Shown in pieces: positions 10,801 through 21,597 of a stretch of DNA of 64,000 nucleotides. Below the pieces are notes generated by a model. It searched no databases. It was not told the origin of the DNA and was given only the letters and a program-made list of their open reading frames with translations. Numbering within the stretch: the first letter of the stretch is position 1; every line of letters begins with the position of its first letter. The stretch spans positions 124,001 to 188,000 of the forward strand of contig OZ037838.1 of assembly GCA_964035575.1 (NCBI GenBank), written 5' to 3'. This stretch comes from Rhynchopus sp. YZ270_cl-10. Its lineage: Eukaryota; Euglenozoa; Diplonemea; Diplonemida; Diplonemidae. The translations under genes were made by a program, and so were the position numbers.

Positions 10801-13800
10801 TTTTGACCACCACACATTACATGTGATTTTTTAGGTTTTTCAAGGCAAAAATGCTGATTTTGGCATAATGCCAAGTGTCATTTACTAAAGCAATTTTTGA
10901 ACAGGACTGTCTTAATATTTTATTTTCCGCCTCAATATCCCCAAACTGCACGATGTACCCAAAAAAGTCACTTTCTGATAAGCAAAAGTTTAGTGAAATA
11001 TTTCGAAAAATCCACCTGTGGTGAGGGGGTGTGTGTGTGTGGGTGTGTGGGTGTGTGGGGGTGGGTGTGTGGGGGTGGGTGTGGGTGGCGCACGGCCTAA
11101 AGTAAAAACTAAAAAACTAAGGTTTTTTAGGATTTTTTTCTGAACTGGAGTGTGCGTACTCGGCAGTTTCACTGCCCAATACGCACATTCCAGTTCTGCC
11201 GCTCATGGAAACTGGCTGGCTGGTGGTGCCTGCCTTAAGTGGCTCTTCAGGCGAAAAGTGGCCTGTTGAAAAAGTAGTGTTTTTGTGGTAAACGCCAGCT
11301 GGTCTGAAGAGTGATCTGACTATATTCCCCAGATATAACTGGTACTCAAAAAATGCATTAACGAAGGAATCGTGCACTTTTGACCACCACACATTACATG
11401 TGATTTTTTAGGTTTTTCAAGGCAAAAATGCTGATTTTGGCATAATGCCAAGTGTCATTTACTAAAGCAATTTTTGAACAGGACTGTCTTAATATTTTTT
11501 TTTCCGCCTCAATATCCCCAAACTGCACGATGTACCCAAAAAAGTCACTTTCTGATAAGCAAAAGTTTAGTGAAATATTTCGAAAAATCCACCTGTGGTG
11601 AGGGGGTGTGTGTGTGTGGGTGTGTGGGTGTGTGGGGGTGGGTGTGTGGGGGTGGGTGTGGGTGGCGCACGGCCTAAAGTAAAAACTAAAAAACTAAGGT
11701 TTTTTAGGATTTTTTTCTGAACTGGAGTGTGCGTACTCGGCAGTTTCACTGCCCAATACGCACATTCCAGTTCTGCCGCTCATGGAAACTGGCTGGCTGG
11801 TGGTGCCTGCCTTAAGTGGCTCTTCAGGCGAAAAGTGGCCTGTTGAAAAAGTAGTGTTTTTGTGGTAAACGCCAGCTGGTCTGAAGAGTGATCTGACTAT
11901 ATTCCCCAGATATAACTGGTACTCAAAAAATGCATTAACGAAGGAATCGTGCACTTTTGACCACCACACATTACATGTGATTTTTTAGGTTTTTCAAGGC
12001 AAAAATGCTGATTTTGGCATAATGCCAAGTGTCATTTACTAAAGCAATTTTTGAACAGGACTGTCTTAATATTTTTTTTTCCGCCTCAATATCCCCAAAC
12101 TGCACGATGTACCCAAAAAAGTCACTTTCTGATAAGCAAAAGTTTAGTGAAATATTTCGAAAAATCCACCTGTGGTGAGGGGGTGTGTGTGTGTGGGTGT
12201 GTGGGTGTGTGGGGGTGGGTGTGTGGGGGTGGGTGTGGGTGGCGCACGGCCTAAAGTAAAAACTAAAAAACTAAGGTTTTTTAGGATTTTTTTCTGAACT
12301 GGAGTGTGCGTACTCGGCAGTTTCACTGCCCAATACGCACATTCCAGTTCTGCCGCTCATGGAAACTGGCTGGCTGGTGGTGCCTGCCTTAAGTGGCTCT
12401 TCAGGCGAAAAGTGGCCTGTTGAAAAAGTAGTGTTTTTGTGGTAAACGCCAGCTGGTCTGAAGAGTGATCTGACTATATTCCCCAGATATAACTGGTACT
12501 CAAAAAATGCATTAACGAAGGAATCGTGCACTTTTGACCACCACACATTACATGTGATTTTTTAGGTTTTTCAAGGCAAAAATGCTGATTTTGGCATAAT
12601 GCCAAGTGTCATTTACTAAAGCAATTTTTGAACAGGACTGTCTTAATATTTTTTTTTCCGCCTCAATATCCCCAAACTGCACGATGTACCCAAAAAAGTC
12701 ACTTTCTGATAAGCAAAAGTTTAGTGAAATATTTCGAAAAATCCACCTGTGGTGAGGGGGTGTGTGTGTGTGGGTGTGTGGGTGTGTGGGGGTGGGTGTG
12801 TGGGGGTGGGTGTGGGTGGCGCACGGCCTAAAGTAAAAACTAAAAAACTAAGGTTTTTTAGGATTTTTTTCTGAACTGGAGTGTGCGTACTCGGCAGTTT
12901 CACTGCCCAATACGCACATTCCAGTTCTGCCGCTCATGGAAACTGGCTGGCTGGTGGTGCCTGCCTTAAGTGGCTCTTCAGGCGAAAAGTGGCCTGTTGA
13001 AAAAGTAGTGTTTTTGTGGTAAACGCCAGCTGGTCTGAAGAGTGATCTGACTATATTCCCCAGATATAACTGGTACTCAAAAAATGCATTAACGAAGGAA
13101 TCGTGCACTTTTGACCACCACACATTACATGTGATTTTTTAGGTTTTTCAAGGCAAAAATGCTGATTTTGGCATAATGCCAAGTGTCATTTACTAAAGCA
13201 ATTTTTGAACAGGACTGTCTTAATATTTTTTTTTCCGCCTCAATATCCCCAAACTGCACGATGTACCCAAAAAAGTCACTTTCTGATAAGCAAAAGTTTA
13301 GTGAAATATTTCGAAAAATCCACCTGTGGTGAGGGGGTGTGTGTGTGTGGGTGTGTGGGTGTGTGGGGGTGGGTGTGTGGGGGTGGGTGTGGGTGGCGCA
13401 CGGCCTAAAGTAAAAACTAAAAAACTAAGGTTTTTTAGGATTTTTTTCTGAACTGGAGTGTGCGTACTCGGCAGTTTCACTGCCCAATACGCACATTCCA
13501 GTTCTGCCGCTCATGGAAACTGGCTGGCTGGTGGTGCCTGCCTTAAGTGGCTCTTCAGGCGAAAAGTGGCCTGTTGAAAAAGTAGTGTTTTTGTGGTAAA
13601 CGCCAGCTGGTCTGAAGAGTGATCTGACTATATTCCCCAGATATAACTGGTACTCAAAAAATGCATTAACGAAGGAATCGTGCACTTTTGACCACCACAC
13701 ATTACATGTGATTTTTTAGGTTTTTCAAGGCAAAAATGCTGATTTTGGCATAATGCCAAGTGTCATTTACTAAAGCAATTTTTGAACAGGACTGTCTTAA

Positions 13801-16800
13801 TATTTTATTTTCCGCCTCAATATCCCCAAACTGCACGATGTACCCAAAAAAGTCACTTTCTGATAAGCAAAAGTTTAGTGAAATATTTCGAAAAATCCAC
13901 CTGTGGTGAGGGGGTGTGTGTGTGTGGGTGTGTGGGTGTGTGGGGGTGGGTGTGTGGGGGTGGGTGTGGGTGGCGCACGGCCTAAAGTAAAAACTAAAAA
14001 ACTAAGGTTTTTTAGGATTTTTTTCTGAACTGGAGTGTGCGTACTCGGCAGTTTCACTGCCCAATACGCACATTCCAGTTCTGCCGCTCATGGAAACTGG
14101 CTGGCTGGTGGTGCCTGCCTTAAGTGGCTCTTCAGGCGAAAAGTGGCCTGTTGAAAAAGTAGTGTTTTTGTGGTAAACGCCAGCTGGTCTGAAGAGTGAT
14201 CTGACTATATTCCCCAGATATAACTGGTACTCAAAAAATGCATTAACGAAGGAATCGTGCACTTTTGACCACCACACATTACATGTGATTTTTTAGGTTT
14301 TTCAAGGCAAAAATGCTGATTTTGGCATAATGCCAAGTGTCATTTACTAAAGCAATTTTTGAACAGGACTGTCTTAATATTTTATTTTCCGCCTCAATAT
14401 CCCCAAACTGCACGATGTACCCAAAAAAGTCACTTTCTGATAAGCAAAAGTTTAGTGAAATATTTCGAAAAATCCACCTGTGGTGAGGGGGTGTGTGTGT
14501 GTGGGTGTGTGGGTGTGTGGGGGTGGGTGTGTGGGGGTGGGTGTGGGTGGCGCACGGCCTAAAGTAAAAACTAAAAAACTAAGGTTTTTTAGGATTTTTT
14601 TCTGAACTGGAGTGTGCGTACTCGGCAGTTTCACTGCCCAATACGCACATTCCAGTTCTGCCGCTCATGGAAACTGGCTGGCTGGTGGTGCCTGCCTTAA
14701 GTGGCTCTTCAGGCGAAAAGTGGCCTGTTGAAAAAGTAGTGTTTTTGTGGTAAACGCCAGCTGGTCTGAAGAGTGATCTGACTATATTCCCCAGATATAA
14801 CTGGTACTCAAAAAATGCATTAACGAAGGAATCGTGCACTTTTGACCACCACACATTACATGTGATTTTTTAGGTTTTTCAAGGCAAAAATGCTGATTTT
14901 GGCATAATGCCAAGTGTCATTTACTAAAGCAATTTTTGAACAGGACTGTCTTAATATTTTTTTTTCCGCCTCAATATCCCCAAACTGCACGATGTACCCA
15001 AAAAAGTCACTTTCTGATAAGCAAAAGTTTAGTGAAATATTTCGAAAAATCCACCTGTGGTGAGGGGGTGTGTGTGTGTGGGTGTGTGGGTGTGTGGGGG
15101 TGGGTGTGTGGGGGTGGGTGTGGGTGGCGCACGGCCTAAAGTAAAAACTAAAAAACTAAGGTTTTTTAGGATTTTTTTCTGAACTGGAGTGTGCGTACTC
15201 GGCAGTTTCACTGCCCAATACGCACATTCCAGTTCTGCCGCTCATGGAAACTGGCTGGCTGGTGGTGCCTGCCTTAAGTGGCTCTTCAGGCGAAAAGTGG
15301 CCTGTTGAAAAAGTAGTGTTTTTGTGGTAAACGCCAGCTGGTCTGAAGAGTGATCTGACTATATTCCCCAGATATAACTGGTACTCAAAAAATGCATTAA
15401 CGAAGGAATCGTGCACTTTTGACCACCACACATTACATGTGATTTTTTAGGTTTTTCAAGGCAAAAATGCTGATTTTGGCATAATGCCAAGTGTCATTTA
15501 CTAAAGCAATTTTTGAACAGGACTGTCTTAATATTTTTTTTTCCGCCTCAATATCCCCAAACTGCACGATGTACCCAAAAAAGTCACTTTCTGATAAGCA
15601 AAAGTTTAGTGAAATATTTCGAAAAATCCACCTGTGGTGAGGGGGTGTGTGTGTGTGGGTGTGTGGGTGTGTGGGGGTGGGTGTGTGGGGGTGGGTGTGG
15701 GTGGCGCACGGCCTAAAGTAAAAACTAAAAAACTAAGGTTTTTTAGGATTTTTTTCTGAACTGGAGTGTGCGTACTCGGCAGTTTCACTGCCCAATACGC
15801 ACATTCCAGTTCTGCCGCTCATGGAAACTGGCTGGCTGGTGGTGCCTGCCTTAAGTGGCTCTTCAGGCGAAAAGTGGCCTGTTGAAAAAGTAGTGTTTTT
15901 GTGGTAAACGCCAGCTGGTCTGAAGAGTGATCTGACTATATTCCCCAGATATAACTGGTACTCAAAAAATGCATTAACGAAGGAATCGTGCACTTTTGAC
16001 CACCACACATTACATGTGATTTTTTAGGTTTTTCAAGGCAAAAATGCTGATTTTGGCATAATGCCAAGTGTCATTTACTAAAGCAATTTTTGAACAGGAC
16101 TGTCTTAATATTTTTTTTTCCGCCTCAATATCCCCAAACTGCACGATGTACCCAAAAAAGTCACTTTCTGATAAGCAAAAGTTTAGTGAAATATTTCGAA
16201 AAATCCACCTGTGGTGAGGGGGTGTGTGTGTGTGGGTGTGTGGGTGTGTGGGGGTGGGTGTGTGGGGGTGGGTGTGGGTGGCGCACGGCCTAAAGTAAAA
16301 ACTAAAAAACTAAGGTTTTTTAGGATTTTTTTCTGAACTGGAGTGTGCGTACTCGGCAGTTTCACTGCCCAATACGCACATTCCAGTTCTGCCGCTCATG
16401 GAAACTGGCTGGCTGGTGGTGCCTGCCTTAAGTGGCTCTTCAGGCGAAAAGTGGCCTGTTGAAAAAGTAGTGTTTTTGTGGTAAACGCCAGCTGGTCTGA
16501 AGAGTGATCTGACTATATTCCCCAGATATAACTGGTACTCAAAAAATGCATTAACGAAGGAATCGTGCACTTTTGACCACCACACATTACATGTGATTTT
16601 TTAGGTTTTTCAAGGCAAAAATGCTGATTTTGGCATAATGCCAAGTGTCATTTACTAAAGCAATTTTTGAACAGGACTGTCTTAATATTTTATTTTCCGC
16701 CTCAATATCCCCAAACTGCACGATGTACCCAAAAAAGTCACTTTCTGATAAGCAAAAGTTTAGTGAAATATTTCGAAAAATCCACCTGTGGTGAGGGGGT

Positions 16801-17480
16801 GTGTGTGTGTGGGTGTGTGGGTGTGTGGGGGTGGGTGTGTGGGGGTGGGTGTGGGTGGCGCACGGCCTAAAGTAAAAACTAAAAAACTAAGGTTTTTTAG
16901 GATTTTTTTCTGAACTGGAGTGTGCGTACTCGGCAGTTTCACTGCCCAATACGCACATTCCAGTTCTGCCGCTCATGGAAACTGGCTGGCTGGTGGTGCC
17001 TGCCTTAAGTGGCTCTTCAGGCGAAAAGTGGCCTGTTGAAAAAGTAGTGTTTTTGTGGTAAACGCCAGCTGGTCTGAAGAGTGATCTGACTATATTCCCC
17101 AGATATAACTGGTACTCAAAAAATGCATTAACGAAGGAATCGTGCACTTTTGACCACCACACATTACATGTGATTTTTTAGGTTTTTCAAGGCAAAAATG
17201 CTGATTTTGGCATAATGCCAAGTGTCATTTACTAAAGCAATTTTTGAACAGGACTGTCTTAATATTTTTTTTTCCGCCTCAATATCCCCAAACTGCACGA
17301 TGTACCCAAAAAAGTCACTTTCTGATAAGCAAAAGTTTAGTGAAATATTTCGAAAAATCCACCTGTGGTGAGGGGGTGTGTGTGTGTGGGTGTGTGGGTG
17401 TGTGGGGGTGGGTGTGTGGGGGTGGGTGTGGGTGGCGCACGGCCTAAAGTAAAAACTAAAAAACTAAGGTTTTTTAGGAT

Positions 17481-17660
17481 TTATTTAAAAAAATCGATTT
17501 TTTGGTCAAATCCCCCTGGTGGTGAGGGGGTGTGTGTGTGTGTGTGTGTGGGTGTGTGTGGGTGTGCTGTGTGTGGGTGTGTAGTGTGTGTGGTGTGGGT
17601 GGCGCACATCTCTATAGTAAAGACTAAAAAACTAAGGTTTTTTAGGATTTTGGCATAATG
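17481..17660. repeat. Module A from the mosaic satellite spliced into the 577-bp array
   Basis: After TTAGGATTT of one 577-bp unit, the sequence changes to the mosaic-type end of C (ATTTAAAAAAATCGATT) plus a complete mosaic A module. It then returns to the 577-bp unit at GATTTTGGCATAATGCC. The hairpin part and most of the C-like part of the unit are missing, so the spacing between neighbouring markers is 443 bp rather than 577. Both joints fall on ATTT/GATTT. Confidence 0.9.
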
Positions 17661-18499
17661 CCAAGTGTCATTTACTAAAGCAATTTTTGAACAGGACTGT
17701 CTTAATATTTTTTTTTCCGCCTCAATATCCCCAAACTGCACGATGTACCCAAAAAAGTCACTTTCTGATAAGCAAAAGTTTAGTGAAATATTTCGAAAAA
17801 TCCACCTGTGGTGAGGGGGTGTGTGTGTGTGGGTGTGTGGGTGTGTGGGGGTGGGTGTGTGGGGGTGGGTGTGGGTGGCGCACGGCCTAAAGTAAAAACT
17901 AAAAAACTAAGGTTTTTTAGGATTTTTTTCTGAACTGGAGTGTGCGTACTCGGCAGTTTCACTGCCCAATACGCACATTCCAGTTCTGCCGCTCATGGAA
18001 ACTGGCTGGCTGGTGGTGCCTGCCTTAAGTGGCTCTTCAGGCGAAAAGTGGCCTGTTGAAAAAGTAGTGTTTTTGTGGTAAACGCCAGCTGGTCTGAAGA
18101 GTGATCTGACTATATTCCCCAGATATAACTGGTACTCAAAAAATGCATTAACGAAGGAATCGTGCACTTTTGACCACCACACATTACATGTGATTTTTTA
18201 GGTTTTTCAAGGCAAAAATGCTGATTTTGGCATAATGCCAAGTGTCATTTACTAAAGCAATTTTTGAACAGGACTGTCTTAATATTTTATTTTCCGCCTC
18301 AATATCCCCAAACTGCACGATGTACCCAAAAAAGTCACTTTCTGATAAGCAAAAGTTTAGTGAAATATTTCGAAAAATCCACCTGTGGTGAGGGGGTGTG
18401 TGTGTGTGGGTGTGTGGGTGTGTGGGGGTGGGTGTGTGGGGGTGGGTGTGGGTGGCGCACGGCCTAAAGTAAAAACTAAAAAACTAAGGTTTTTTAGGA

Positions 18500-19454
18500 T
18501 TTGGTGACGGGCTAAAAAACCTGTCGTTCTTGTGTGACACTTCCATGGAAACGTGATGAGGACCACACTTTTTTTACAGGTGGTTTTTTTTGTAAGCACC
18601 TCACGCACTGGGCAGGCGGTCAGCTATTCGCTTCCCGCGGGGCGTTCGCGTGCGCGCTTCGCGCGCCCGCTCACGGTAAGGCATCACAAAAAAACCTCAC
18701 TCATGCCTTCATGAACTGGCTTTTCAGGTGAAAAGTGCCCTGTTAAAAAGTGGTGTTTTTGTGGTACATGACAGATGGTCAAAAGAGTGATCTGACCATA
18801 TTCCCCAGGTATAACTGGTACTCAAAAAGTTCATTAACGAAGGAATCTTGCACTTTTGACCATCACATATTACATGTGTTTTTTCAGGTTTTTCAATGCA
18901 CTTTCCTGTACTGGGAAGCATGCCACAAGTGTCATGTTTTACAAGGCAAAAATGACCAAAAAAGCTGATTTGGTGACGGGCTAAAAAACCTGTCGTTCTG
19001 TGTGACACTTCCATGGAAACGTGATGAGGACCTCCCTTTTTTTACAGGTGGTTTTTTTTGTAAGCACCTCACACACTGGGCAGGCGGTCAGCTATTCGCT
19101 TCCCGCGGGGCGTTCGCGTGCGCGCTTCGCGCGCCCGCTCACGGTAACGTGTACAAAAAAACCTCACTCGTGCCTGTAAAGTGGCCTGTTAAAAAGTGGT
19201 GTTTTTGTCGTAAACGCCAGATGGTCAAAAGAGTGATCTGACCATCTTTCCCCAGGTATAACTGGTACTCAAAAAGTTCATTAACGAAGGAATCTTGCAC
19301 TTTTGACCATCACATATTACATGTGTTTTTTCAGGTTTTTCAATACACTTTTGTGTACTGGGAAGCATGCCACAAGTGTCATGTTTTACAAGGTAAAAAT
19401 GACCAAAAAAGCTGATTTTTGGCCGAATGCCACATGTCATTTGGCAGTCCATTT
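18500..19454 (+). repeat. Mosaic satellite block 2a (forward)
   Basis: It begins with GGTGACGGGC directly after TTAGGATTT of the last 577-bp unit, followed by C truncated at GCTGATTT, a second B, and another C truncated at GCAGTCCATTT. Both truncations end in ATTT. The segment 18971-19387 forms the left arm of a large inverted repeat with 19457-19896. Confidence 0.9.
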
Positions 19455-21597
19455 AAAAAAACATGACACTTGTGGCATGCTTCCCAGTACAGGAAAGTGC
19501 ATTGAAAAACCTGAAAAAACACATCTAATATGTGATGGTCAAAAGTGCAAGATTCCTTCGTTAATGAACTTTTTGAGTACCAGTTATACCTGGGGAATAT
19601 GGTCAGATCACTCTTTTGACCATCTGTCATGTACCACAAAAACACCACTTTTTAACAGGGCACTTTTCACCTGAAAAGCCAGTTCATGAAGGCACGAGTG
19701 AGGTTTTTTTGTACACGTTACCGTGAGCGGGCGCGCGAAGCGCGCACGCGAACGCCCCGCGGGAAGCGAATAGCTGACCGCCTGCCCAGTGTGTGAGGTG
19801 CTTACAAAAAAATCCCCCTGTAAAAAAAAGTGAGGTCCTCATCACGTTTCCATGGAAGTGTCACACAAGAACGACAGGTTTTTTAGCCCGTCACCAAATC
19901 GATTTTTTTAAATAAATAGTTGCTCATCCAAAAGTGAATTTTTTGGGCTTAACGTGTTGTTTGGGGGTATTGAGGCCCAAAAAAAAATTTTTTTTCAGTC
20001 GTGTTCAGAAATTGGACTGCCAAATGACATGTGGCATTCAGAAATCCTAAAAAACCTTAGTTTTTTAGTCTTTACTATAGAGATGTGCGCCACCCACACC
20101 ACACACACTACACACCCACACACAGCACACCCACACACACCCACACACACACACACACACACCCCCTCACCACCAGGGGGATTTGACCAAAAAATCGATT
20201 TTTTTAAATAAATAGTTGCTCATCCAAAAGTGAATTTTTTGGGCTTAACGTGTTGTTTGGGGGTATTGAGGCCCAAAAAAAAATTTTTTTTCAGTCGTGT
20301 TCAGAAATTGGACTGCCAAATGACATGTGGCATTCGGCCAAAAATCAGCTTTTTTGGTCATTTTTGCCTTGTAAAACATGACACTTGTGGCATGCTTCCC
20401 AGTGCAGGAAAGTGCATTGAAAAACCTGAAAAACACATGTAATATGTGATGGTCAAAAGTGCAAGATTCCTTCGTTAATGAACTTTTTGAGTACCAGTTA
20501 TACCTGGGGAATATGGTCAGATCACTCTTTTGACCATCTGGCGTTTACCACAAAAACACCACTTTTTACAGGCCACTTTACAGGCCAGTTCGTGAAGGCA
20601 CGAGTGAGGTTTTTTTGTACACGTTACCGTGAGCGGGCGCGCGAAGCGCGCACGCGAACGCCCCGCGGGAAGCGAATAGCTGACCGCCTGCCCAGTGTGT
20701 GAGGTCCTTACAAAAAAAACCACCTGTAAAAAAAGTGTGGTCCTCATCACGTTTCCATGGAAGTGTCACAAGAACGACAGGTTTTTTAGCCCGTCACCCA
20801 AATTGGACTGCCAAATGACATGTGGCATTCGGCCAAAAATCAGCTTTTTTGGTCATTTTTACCTTGTAAAACATGACACTTGTGGCATGCTTCCCAGTAC
20901 AGGAAAGTGCATTGAAAAACCTGAAAAAACACATGTAATATGTGATGGTCAAAAGTGCAAGATTCCTTCGTTAATGAACTTTTTGAGTACCAGTTATACC
21001 TGGGGAATATGGTCAGATCACTCTTTTGACCATCTGTCATGTACCACAAAAACACCACTTTTTAACAGGGCACTTTTCACCTGAAAAGCCAGTTCATGAA
21101 GGCATGAGTGAGGTTTTTTTGTGATGCGTTACCGTGAGCGGGCGCGCGAAGCGCGCACGCGAACGCCCCGCGGGAAGCGAATAGCTGACCGCCTGCCCAG
21201 TGCGTGAGGTGCTTACAAAAAAAACCACCTGTAAAAAAAGTGTGGTCCTCATCACGTTTCCATGGAAGTGTCACACAAGAACGACAGGTTTTTTAGCCCG
21301 TCACCAAATCGATTTTTTTAAATAAATAGTTGCTCATCCAAAAGTGAATTTTTTGGGCTTAACGTGTTGTTTGGGGGTATTGAGGCCCAAAAAAATTTTT
21401 TTTTTCAGTCGTGTTCAGAAATTGGACTGCCAAATGACATGTGGCATTCGGCCAAAAATCAGCTTTTTTGGTCATTTTTGCCTTGTAAAACATGACACTT
21501 GTGGCATGCTTCCCAGTACAGGAAAGTGCATTTAAAAACCTGAAAAAACACATGTAATATGTGATGGTCAAAAGTGCAAGATTCCTTCGTTAATGAA
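19455..21597 (-). repeat. Inverted mosaic satellite block
   Basis: The same A, B and C modules run in the opposite orientation here. The left breakpoint is TCCATTT|AAAAAAACATG, a fold-back in which the strand turns round after about 70 bp. The right breakpoint is TTAATGAATTT|GGTGACGGGC, where forward orientation resumes. Inside are further module joints: GAATGCCAC to AAATCCTAAAAAACC at about 20040, and GTCACC to CAAATTGGACTGCC at about 20798. Read on the minus strand these are again ATTT joints. Confidence 0.92.

Larger units (their letters stand above)
4341..18499. repeat. 577-bp tandem satellite array (~24 units)
   Basis: Head-to-tail units repeat at exactly 577 bp from about 4.9 kb to 17.5 kb. 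The first unit is 8 bp longer because of one extra TG-rich step. One unit near 17.5 kb is rebuilt (see 17481-17660). Units appear identical apart from one recurrent T/A variant in the T-run before CCGCCTC. Each unit has a C-like part (AAACGCCAGCTGGTCTGAAG to the AAGTTTAG region), an A-like TG-rich part ending in GTGGCGCACGGCC and a CTAAAAAAC/GTTTTTTAG hairpin, then a 26-bp-arm hairpin. It is thus a diverged, separately amplified version of the A-C mosaic. Open frames of 60-91 codons recur in every unit but look like shadows. Near-identity implies recent amplification or strong homogenisation. Confidence 0.97.

Noticed and set aside
4341-18499. A CRISPR-like array
   Set aside because: The units are contiguous 577-bp tandem repeats without unique spacers, and the genome is eukaryotic.
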